5,924 nt of DNA. Origin: an uncultured Ruminococcus sp. (GTDB lineage Bacteria; Bacillota; Clostridia; Oscillospirales; Acutalibacteraceae). Position numbers and translations under genes: made by a program. The notes beneath the pieces were generated by a model. The model was not told the DNA's origin. It worked only from the letters and a program-made list of their open reading frames with translations, and did no database searches. Positions 1 to 5,053 of the stretch are shown here, in pieces; the stretch's first letter is position 1; each line of letters starts with the position of its first letter. The DNA lies in contig CADCQO010000148.1 in assembly GCA_902803585.1 (NCBI GenBank), forward strand, positions 1 to 5,924, given 5' to 3'.

Positions 1-336
1 AACAGCAAATTATCAAAAAGAGTAAACCAAAACTTTGTTCAGATACCTTTTGCAAGGTTAATTGAAATGATACAGTACAAAGCAAAAGAAAAAGGAATAG
101 CAGTCATATTGACCGAAGAAAGCTATACGAGCAGTACAGATTTCATTGATAATGAACCCGCAACAAGAGAGAATTACAACAAAGCAGGCAGAATACATAG
201 AGGGCTGTTTGTTTCAAATAGTGGAATAAAAATAAATGCCGGTTTGAACGGTGCGTATCAGATTTTAACGAAAGTAGTCCCACTCAAATGGGATAGAGGG
301 TGCGTGTTACACCCATTTGTAGTAAATGTGGCGTAA
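1..336 (+). CDS. tnpB: IS200/IS605-family TnpB (OrfB), C-terminal part only
   Basis: The frame is open from the first base, so the gene starts outside the window; 111 residues are visible (the ATG at 67 is internal). The order of motifs is that of the C-terminal half of TnpB, the RNA-guided nuclease of IS200/IS605 elements: QNFVQIPFARLIEM (10-23), KGIAVILTEESYTSS (31-45), FIDNEP (48-53), GRIHRGLF, then KINAGLNGAYQIL and a KVVPLKWDRGCVLHP tail. The EESYTS type of TnpB lacks the CxxC zinc knuckles of other TnpBs, and none are seen here. The usual motif is INAD(V/L)NG, whose Asp is the third RuvC catalytic residue; here the codon at 241 is GGT (Gly), which predicts loss of DNA cleavage. The sequence is visibly richer in A/T than hom and lysC. 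Family identity is strong; whether the copy is a decayed relic or a functional nuclease-dead protein cannot be decided from the fragment. Confidence 0.9.
   Translation, partial: NSKLSKRVNQNFVQIPFARLIEMIQYKAKEKGIAVILTEESYTSSTDFIDNEPATRENYNKAGRIHRGLFVSNSGIKINAGLNGAYQILTKVVPLKWDRGCVLHPFVVNVA
278..314 (+). ncRNA. Possible omega-RNA (reRNA) scaffold segment at the tnpB 3' end
   Basis: Two adjacent small stem-loops lie inside the last codons of tnpB: TCCCA (278-282) pairs with TGGGA (289-293) around a 6-base loop, and GGGTG (298-302) pairs with CACCC (310-314) around a 7-base loop. In IS200/IS605 systems the guide RNA scaffold is known to be made from the 3' end of tnpB and the element's right end, with the guide taken from the flanking DNA. 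The position fits, but no covariance or transcript evidence is available, the stems are short, and the 3' boundary is not defined. Confidence 0.3.
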
Positions 337-363
337 GCCTATTGAACAACAAAGAAAGACGCT

Positions 364-401
364 TTTGAATAAAAATTTGAATATATTTTTATGATTTGAA
401 C
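364..401. repeat. A/T-rich hairpin and TTTGAA repeats, probable right-end region of the IS605 element
   Basis: ATAAAAAT (369-376) is perfectly complementary to ATTTTTAT (385-392) around an 8-base loop. The heptamers TTTGAAT (364-370), TTTGAAT (376-382) and TTTGAAC (395-401) are three near-copies in and around it. IS200/IS605 elements end in subterminal hairpins rather than terminal inverted repeats, so this is the natural place for the right end, perhaps near 401. The exact junction cannot be fixed without an empty site. Confidence 0.35.
365..395 (+). promoter_or_regulatory. Weak candidate promoter for hom-lysC
   Basis: TATGAT (390-395) matches the -10 consensus at five of six positions. TTGAAT (365-370) could act as a -35 box but is 19 bases away, longer than the preferred 17. 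If used, transcription would start near 402 and leave a leader of about 50 bases. No T-box, lysine riboswitch or leader peptide fits in the 118 bases before hom. The box lies in the presumed transposon end, so the element itself may supply the promoter. Confidence 0.25.
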
Positions 402-454
402 GTTTTTCATAACATCAGCCAAATGAATTCAGAAGATAAAAGGAGTTTTAACAG

Positions 455-1702
455 ATGGTACAGGCAGCGGTAATGGGCTACGGCGTAGTTGGCTCAGGAG
501 TGGTAGAGGTTCTGATGGAGCATCAGAGCAGCATTGCAAGACGAACAAAGGAGGAAATCGGCATCAAGTATATTCTGGATATCCGTGATTTCCCCGACAG
601 CCCCTTTCAGGAGAAGTTCACCAAGTCATTCGAGGATATTCTGAACGATGACGAAGTGCGAGTAGTAGCAGAGGTGATGGGCGGTGTACATCCTGCCTAT
701 GAGTTCACCAGGCAGCTTCTGGAAAGAGGAAAAAGTGTCGTTACCTCTAATAAGGAGCTTGTAGCTACAAAGGGTGCAGAGCTGCTGAAAATTGCTAAGG
801 AGCATAACGCCAATTATCTCTTTGAAGCAAGTGTCGGCGGCGGTGTACCGATTATCCGTCCGCTGAGTCAGTGTCTGGCGGCAAATGATGTTATTGAAAT
901 CGCTGGTATCCTGAACGGCACAACAAACTTTATCCTTACGAAGATGATTCGTGAAAATATGTCCTTTGAAGATGCGCTGTCTATGGCGCAGCAGCTTGGC
1001 TATGCGGAGAGAAATCCCGCTGCCGATGTAGAAGGACAGGACGCAGGACGCAAAATCAGCATTCTTGCTTCTCTGGTTTATGGCAAGCACGTTTACCCGC
1101 AGTATGTGCATACCGAAGGTATTACAAAGATCACCCTTGAAGATGTTGCTTATGCGGCTTCATGGGGCGGTGTCATCAAGCTGATTGGTCAGGTAAAGCG
1201 CCTTGATGATGATATGCTTGATATCACAGTTGAGCCGATGCTGATTGAAAAGAGCAGCCAGCTTGCCAATGTAGACGATGTATTTAACGGTATTCTTGTC
1301 AGGGGCGATTCCACCGGCGATGTTGTTTTCTACGGCAAAGGCGCAGGAAAGCTGCCGACAGCAAGTGCAGTAGTAGCAGATATTATGGACTGTGTAAAGC
1401 ACCTGAACAAGAGAAAATATTTTGACTGGGCAGATTGTGATGGTTCTATCATCAAGCCTTATGAAGAAACAGTCTTTCCGTTTTATGTCCGCCTTCAGAG
1501 CAGCCTGAGCAAACAGGAAGTGACGGAAAAGATAACGTCCCTGCTTCTGAATGCAAGAGAAATTGTCCGTGCAAATGCTGCCGATAACGAGTATGCTTTT
1601 GCAGTGGACGAGATGACGGTAGCAGACCGTGAGAAGGCGCTGGCTGCTCTGACAGACAGCGGTATCAGAGTTTTGTCAAAAATCCGTATTGCGGATTTAT
1701 AA
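455..1702 (+). CDS. hom: Homoserine dehydrogenase
   Basis: Cytoplasmic NAD(P)H-dependent reduction of aspartate 4-semialdehyde to homoserine, the branch point to threonine and methionine. The 415 residues begin with a Rossmann fold containing GYGVVGSG (8-15). VTSNKEL, SVGGGVPI and NGTTNF (154-159) follow, then the family signature DVEGQDAGRK (191-200); D196 and K200 correspond to the catalytic Asp219/Lys223 pair of yeast Hom6. Residues from about 341 (FPFYVRLQ) to the end have the spacing of the C-terminal ACT domain of bacterial enzymes, but the ligand-loop consensus (D-x-P-G-x-L) is replaced by SSLSKQEV, so threonine feedback may be altered. Length is close to the usual 430 or so. The start is set by AAGGAG at 440-445, nine bases before ATG, and an in-frame stop at 449-451. 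It is followed by lysC after 20 bases, indicating an operon. Confidence 0.96.
   Translation: MVQAAVMGYGVVGSGVVEVLMEHQSSIARRTKEEIGIKYILDIRDFPDSPFQEKFTKSFEDILNDDEVRVVAEVMGGVHPAYEFTRQLLERGKSVVTSNKELVATKGAELLKIAKEHNANYLFEASVGGGVPIIRPLSQCLAANDVIEIAGILNGTTNFILTKMIRENMSFEDALSMAQQLGYAERNPAADVEGQDAGRKISILASLVYGKHVYPQYVHTEGITKITLEDVAYAASWGGVIKLIGQVKRLDDDMLDITVEPMLIEKSSQLANVDDVFNGILVRGDSTGDVVFYGKGAGKLPTASAVVADIMDCVKHLNKRKYFDWADCDGSIIKPYEETVFPFYVRLQSSLSKQEVTEKITSLLLNAREIVRANAADNEYAFAVDEMTVADREKALAALTDSGIRVLSKIRIADL
1680..1698 (+). other. Stem-loop across the 3' end of hom
   Basis: AAATCCG (1680-1686) pairs perfectly with CGGATTT (1692-1698) around a 5-base loop, ending one base before the hom stop codon and 12 bases before the lysC Shine-Dalgarno. 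No T tract follows, so it is not a classic terminator. It could protect or process the message, or tune the hom:lysC ratio; this is inference. Confidence 0.45.
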
Positions 1703-1722
1703 TAAAAATTGGGGGAGAGAAA

Positions 1723-2934
1723 ATGAGTCTTATCGTACAGAAATTCGGAGGAAGCTCCGTAGCCAATGCCGAGAGAGTCTTTAACGTGGCAAAAATCGTC
1801 ACTGATACCTACAAGCAGGGCAACGATGTAGTAGTTGTTGTTTCTGCACAGGGTGACACGACAGATGATCTCATCGAAAAGGCAAACGAGATTAACCCGA
1901 ACGCATCAAAAAGAGAAAAGGATATGCTGTTGGCATCAGGTGAGCAGATTTCTATTGCTTTGCTTGCTATGGCAATTGAAAAGCTGGGATTCCCTGTTAT
2001 TTCACTTCTGGGCTGGCAGGCAGGTTTCCAGACAACTTCTGCTTACACTTCTGCACGTATCAAGCGTGTCAGAACAGACAGAATTGCAAAGGAACTTGAC
2101 AAGAAAAACATTGTTATCGTAGCAGGTTTTCAGGGTCTGAACCGTTATGAGGACGTAACAACCCTCGGACGCGGCGGTTCTGATACAAGTGCTGTTGCGA
2201 TTGCTGCGGCAATGCACGCTGATATCTGCCAGATTTTCACCGATGTAGAGGGCGTTTATACGGCTGATCCCAGAAAAGTGCCGAATGCCCGCAAACTGCA
2301 GACGATTTCCTATGATGAAATGCTGGAGCTGGCCACACTTGGCGCACAGGTACTGAATAACCGCAGCGTAGAGATGGCTAAAAAGTACAATATTGAGCTT
2401 GAGGTGCTGTCCTCGATGACAAGAGCACCCGGTACAATCGTTAAGGAGGCTAACAAAATGGAAAAAATGTTAATCAGCGGTGTAGCAAAGGATACCAATG
2501 TAGCGAGAATTTCAGTTGTCGGTGTACCGGATAATCCGGGTCTGGCATTCAAAATGTTCTCCAAGCTGTCCTCTAAGAACATCAATGTAGACATCATTCT
2601 TCAGTCTATCGGCAGAGACGGCACAAAGGACATTTCTTTCACTGTGGCAAAGGATAACGCAAAGGAAGCAGCTGCTGCTATGGAAGATTATGTAGCAACA
2701 GTCGGCGGTAAGTCCGTTCTGGTAGATGAAAACGTTGCAAAAATCTCCATCGTAGGTGCAGGTATGGAAAGTCATGCAGGCGTAGCTACTAAGATGTTTG
2801 AGGCTCTTTACGATGCACAGATCAATATCCGCATGATTTCCACCAGCGAAATCAAGGTATCTGTTCTTATCAGCGACAAAGATGCTGACGCTGCTGTCAA
2901 GGCTATCCACTCCAAGTTCTTTGATGAAGAGTAA
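1723..2934 (+). CDS. lysC: Aspartokinase, alpha (full-length) subunit
   Basis: Phosphorylates aspartate with ATP to 4-phospho-aspartate, first step of the lysine, threonine, methionine and diaminopimelate pathways. The 403 residues show the amino acid kinase domain: VQKFGGSSV (5-13), the GRGGSDTSA substrate/ATP motif (149-157) and FTDVEGVYTADPRKVP (172-187). A regulatory part follows with two ACT domains: about 262-338 (ISVVGVPDNPG) and 341-403 (ISIVGAGM, then ISTSEIKVSVLI). This is the monofunctional, Bacillus-type arrangement, about as long as B. subtilis LysC. The ACT pair implies feedback by lysine, with or without threonine; which one cannot be read from the sequence. The start follows a G-rich ribosome site (GGGGGAG at 1711-1717) 20 bases after the hom stop, so the two are co-transcribed. 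No asd, thrB or thrC is present in the window. Confidence 0.97.
   Translation: MSLIVQKFGGSSVANAERVFNVAKIVTDTYKQGNDVVVVVSAQGDTTDDLIEKANEINPNASKREKDMLLASGEQISIALLAMAIEKLGFPVISLLGWQAGFQTTSAYTSARIKRVRTDRIAKELDKKNIVIVAGFQGLNRYEDVTTLGRGGSDTSAVAIAAAMHADICQIFTDVEGVYTADPRKVPNARKLQTISYDEMLELATLGAQVLNNRSVEMAKKYNIELEVLSSMTRAPGTIVKEANKMEKMLISGVAKDTNVARISVVGVPDNPGLAFKMFSKLSSKNINVDIILQSIGRDGTKDISFTVAKDNAKEAAAAMEDYVATVGGKSVLVDENVAKISIVGAGMESHAGVATKMFEALYDAQINIRMISTSEIKVSVLISDKDADAAVKAIHSKFFDEE
2443..2460 (+). promoter_or_regulatory. Internal ribosome binding site and ATG inside lysC
   Basis: A perfect AAGGAGG (2443-2449) sits eight bases before an in-frame ATG (2458-2460, codon 246). It is stronger than the sites in front of hom or lysC itself. 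It lies exactly between the kinase domain and the first ACT domain, as in the two-product lysC genes of Bacillus. Confidence 0.75.
2458..2934 (+). CDS. lysC: Aspartokinase, beta (regulatory) subunit, nested in-frame product
   Basis: Translation from codon 246 of lysC would give a 158-residue protein made only of the two ACT domains, starting MEKMLISGVAKD. B. subtilis aspartokinase II is known to be an alpha2/beta2 enzyme whose beta subunit (about 160 residues) is produced by such an internal start in the same frame, at nearly the same point of the protein. The consensus ribosome site with ideal spacing supports the same here. The beta subunit would carry the lysine-binding ACT interface and shape feedback of the tetramer. 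Production of the separate polypeptide is inferred, not shown. Confidence 0.65.
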   Translation: MEKMLISGVAKDTNVARISVVGVPDNPGLAFKMFSKLSSKNINVDIILQSIGRDGTKDISFTVAKDNAKEAAAAMEDYVATVGGKSVLVDENVAKISIVGAGMESHAGVATKMFEALYDAQINIRMISTSEIKVSVLISDKDADAAVKAIHSKFFDEE

Positions 2935-2936
2935 TT

Positions 2937-2964
2937 ATCCGACAGACTGCTTGTTCTGACGGAT
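2937..2964 (+). other. Stem-loop just after lysC stop
   Basis: ATCCG (2937-2941) and CAGA (2943-2946) pair with TCTG (2955-2958) and CGGAT (2960-2964), with one A-A mismatch and an 8-base loop. It begins two bases after the lysC stop and has no T tract, so it may block 3' exonucleases rather than terminate. The real terminator lies about 100 bases further on. Confidence 0.45.
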
Positions 2965-3060
2965 ACATGATTCTTTTCCGCAGCGTGCAGAAAAAGACCA
3001 GCCGCCGGAAATCATGGGCGCTGAGTGCACAGAAATCTGCCGCAAACGAAAAGAGCGTAT

Positions 3061-3106
3061 AAAAAGACGAACCCCTGCTTTTAACGGAGCAGAGGTTCGT
3101 TTTTTT
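3061..3106. terminator. Bidirectional intrinsic terminator between lysC and coaX
   Basis: ACGAACC (3067-3073) pairs with GGTTCGT (3094-3100), and CTGCT (3075-3079) with AGCAG (3088-3092). There is a single C-A mismatch and an 8-base loop. On the plus strand the stem runs into seven T (3100-3106), ending hom-lysC. On the minus strand the five A at 3061-3065 become a T tract, ending the converging mscS-coaX message about 65 bases after the coaX stop. Confidence 0.9.
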
Positions 3107-3171
3107 GATAATACGGGACTTCAGAACGAAAGTTTTTGTATTCAGCGGCAGACAAGCAGTACCCGCCGCCG

Positions 3172-3936
3172 TTAATTTCTTTCGTAGATAAGCTGCAGAC
3201 CAATGAGGAGCAGCTCATTGTTGAGGATAATATCATGGGAACAATAGGGAACGATGGCAGAGGCAAGACCGCCTGTAGCAATCACGGTGGGAGTCCCTTC
3301 TATTTCGGCACTCATGCGGTCAATGAGTCCGTCAAGCATAGCAGCATTGCCGAATACCAGACCGGAGCGCATACAATCAGCGGTATTTGTGCCGATTGCC
3401 TTTTTGGGAGGATATAAGCCGATGCTCTGAAGCTGGGCGGCGTTTTTTGTGAGAGATTCCATAGATACTTTGACACCCGGAGCGATAATGCCGCCACGAT
3501 AAACGCTGTCCTTGTCGACAACACAAATAGTGGTAGCAGTTCCCATGTCAATGACCATCAGTGGTTTAGGATAAAGGGCAATAGCGGCAACTGCGCCGAC
3601 AGCAAGATCAGAACCGAGCTGGGCGGGATTGTCAATGCGGATATCAAGCCCTGTTTTGATGCCGGGACCAACCACAAGAGGTGTATGACCGATGACCTTT
3701 TCAACGGCTTTCTGCAGAATGATAGTCAGCTGCGGCACAACAGAAGCAATGATACCGCCCTCAAAATCTGATGCGGAAAAGTTGTTGAGATTGATGAGTG
3801 TTTTGAACTGTACAGCATACTCGTCCTCTGTCTTATCGGTATCGGTACTGATACGGCAAAGAAAGGCGGTCTGCCCGCTGTGGTCAATTCCTCCGAAAAC
3901 AATGTTGGTATTGCCGGCATCTACTGCGAAAATCAT
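3172..3936 (-). CDS. coaX: Type III pantothenate kinase
   Basis: Phosphorylates pantothenate to 4'-phosphopantothenate, the first step of coenzyme A synthesis, in the cytoplasm. The 254 residues have the ASKHA-fold motifs of CoaX: DAGNTN (6-11, phosphate-binding), NPAQLGSDL (103-111, with catalytic Asp110), IDMGTATT (129-136, second phosphate loop), RGGIIAPG (147-154) and ATGGLA (220-225). Length is normal for the family. The GxD motif is followed by Leu where many family members have Arg; as I recall this is common in clostridial members and not a sign of inactivity. Type III enzymes are known to lack feedback by CoA. The start is set by AAGGAGAG eight bases upstream. It lies 24 bases after the channel gene and has no clear promoter of its own, so it is probably the second gene of that operon. 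Confidence 0.96.
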   Translation of the reverse strand: MIFAVDAGNTNIVFGGIDHSGQTAFLCRISTDTDKTEDEYAVQFKTLINLNNFSASDFEGGIIASVVPQLTIILQKAVEKVIGHTPLVVGPGIKTGLDIRIDNPAQLGSDLAVGAVAAIALYPKPLMVIDMGTATTICVVDKDSVYRGGIIAPGVKVSMESLTKNAAQLQSIGLYPPKKAIGTNTADCMRSGLVFGNAAMLDGLIDRMSAEIEGTPTVIATGGLASAIVPYCSHDIILNNELLLIGLQLIYERN

Positions 3937-3960
3937 AGTATACTCTCTCCTTGTATGTAG

Positions 3961-4890
3961 TTATTTCTGTGTGCGGACGGTCGGGGTATCAATTACATGG
4001 ATATCAAGCTGGTTGAACGGAATCTGGATATGGTTAGCGTCAAGGGAACTTTTGATGCTTTCCTGCATTTCTTCCAGAAGTATCCAGTAGTCCTCAGACC
4101 GGCACCATATCCATACGCTGAGATCCACGCTGCTTTCGTTCAGCTTATCCACCGCTACACGGTTGCGTTTCTCTTTGATGACCATGTCATGATTGCTGAT
4201 AAGCGTCATAATGACATCACGCGCCTTTTGAATGTCCGCACTGTATGAGATAGGCACAATCAGATCAATACGCCGCTCGTCATTGACAAAGTAGTTTATG
4301 ATATTGTTGTTTGTCAGGCGGGAATTCGGAATCTGGATTTCTTTGTTGTCATAGGTACGAAGTGTGGTGTGCATCATGCCGATTTTTTGTACCACGCCTT
4401 TCAGACCCTCTGTTTCGAGGTAATCGCCTATCTTGAATTTTTTGTTCAGGATAATCAGCGTACCGCTCGCAACATTTGCCAGACTGTCCTTCAGCGCCAG
4501 ACCGATTGTTACAGCCGCAGCGCCGAGAGTTGTAATAATGGTGGTCACATTGAAGCCGATTGTTGAAAGGACGCAGATAATGACAATCATTTTCAGAGCC
4601 AGATTGATAACAGAATGCAGGAATGTAGAAACGGTAGGATCGGCTTTGCTTTTGGTCATGGCTTTCAGCAGCAGTTTACAGATAAACTTGGACACCCACC
4701 AGCCGATGATAAAAATGAGTACAGCGGAGATAATATTCGGCAGATATGAAATAAACCAGCTGGAGGCATTTGAAAGCCATTGGTTGAAGGTGTTGAAGTT
4801 GTGTTCTGCGTTGTCGGGTGTGAATACCGCAGATGCTTCTGAAGATTGAGCAGCGGGAGCGCTTTCCTGTGCGAGCAGAGAAAATATCAT
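3961..4890 (-). CDS. mscS: Small-conductance mechanosensitive channel, MscS family
   Basis: Membrane channel that opens under turgor and releases solutes on hypo-osmotic shock; members form heptamers. From the start at 4890 it is 309 residues, near the usual 286 or so of E. coli MscS. After an N-terminal segment come three membrane helices: about 47-70 (IISAVLIFIIGWWVSKF), 94-112 (VINLALKMIVIICVLSTIG) and the pore helix 116-148, with GAAAVTIGLALKDSLAN (123-139), which matches the E. coli MscS Ala/Gly-packed pore helix. The cytoplasmic beta domain (FKIGDYLETEG, IQIPNSRLTNNNIINY) and the vestibule follow. A start at 4929 would add 13 residues, but the ATG at 4890-4888 has AGGTGAT seven bases upstream, whereas 4929 has no good site and sits within the -10 box. 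It heads an operon with coaX. Confidence 0.93.
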   Translation of the reverse strand: MIFSLLAQESAPAAQSSEASAVFTPDNAEHNFNTFNQWLSNASSWFISYLPNIISAVLIFIIGWWVSKFICKLLLKAMTKSKADPTVSTFLHSVINLALKMIVIICVLSTIGFNVTTIITTLGAAAVTIGLALKDSLANVASGTLIILNKKFKIGDYLETEGLKGVVQKIGMMHTTLRTYDNKEIQIPNSRLTNNNIINYFVNDERRIDLIVPISYSADIQKARDVIMTLISNHDMVIKEKRNRVAVDKLNESSVDLSVWIWCRSEDYWILLEEMQESIKSSLDANHIQIPFNQLDIHVIDTPTVRTQK

Positions 4891-4927
4891 AATGCAATCA
4901 CCTGTTCCTGAAAAGTAGTACAGCATC

Positions 4928-4936
4928 ATTATAACA
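4928..4936 (-). promoter_or_regulatory. Extended -10 promoter of mscS-coaX
   Basis: Read on the minus strand, the sequence is TGTTATAAT, a perfect TATAAT with the extended -10 TGn element. No good -35 box is seen 16-18 bases upstream, which is usual for extended -10 promoters. Transcription would begin near 4921, giving a leader of about 30 bases before the ATG at 4890 and excluding the ATG at 4929. Confidence 0.6.
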
Positions 4937-4963
4937 TATTTTCCGGTCAGATAAAATATTTAT

Positions 4964-4988
4964 AAACAAAATTATGGTAATTTCGTTT
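4964..4988. promoter_or_regulatory. 25-bp near-perfect palindrome, candidate operator
   Basis: AAACAAAATTA (4964-4974) and the reverse complement of 4978-4988 (AAACGAAATTA) match at 10 of 11 positions around a 3-base centre. It lies between the divergent promoters. It touches the -35 box of the rightward gene and lies about 43-67 bases upstream of the predicted mscS start, positions that would suit repression of the former and activation of the latter. The binding protein is unknown. Confidence 0.5.
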
Positions 4989-5015
4989 GCAAAATCAGAT
5001 GAATTATTGTATCAT
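4987..5015 (+). promoter_or_regulatory. Sigma-A-type promoter for the terminal gene
   Basis: TTGCAA (4987-4992) and TATCAT (5010-5015) are separated by the ideal 17 bases; they match the -35 and -10 consensus at four and five of six positions. Transcription would start near 5022, about 30 bases before the ATG at 5054. Confidence 0.55.
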
Positions 5016-5053
5016 AGAAATATCGAAAATCAGGGGACGAAGGGATTGTTACC

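Noticed and set aside
626..1111. Minus-strand open frame of 161 codons inside hom
   Set aside because: It lies opposite the unmistakable catalytic core of homoserine dehydrogenase and resembles no protein; it is a shadow of the real gene.
2967..3062. A 31-codon open frame (MILFRSVQ...) between lysC and the terminator
   Set aside because: It has no Shine-Dalgarno before its ATG, a composition that looks like translated non-coding sequence, and lies within a 3' untranslated region. Chance openness over 96 bases is common.
3136..3417. Plus-strand open frame opposite coaX
   Set aside because: It is antisense to a complete pantothenate kinase with all its motifs, and has no family resemblance.
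4891..4929. The 13 extra residues of the long mscS frame (YYFSGTGD) resemble the phosphate loop of flavodoxins (YFSGTGN)
   Set aside because: The segment is upstream of the predicted transcription start, lacks a ribosome site, and nothing else of a flavodoxin follows. It is best taken as coincidence, though a remnant cannot be fully excluded.
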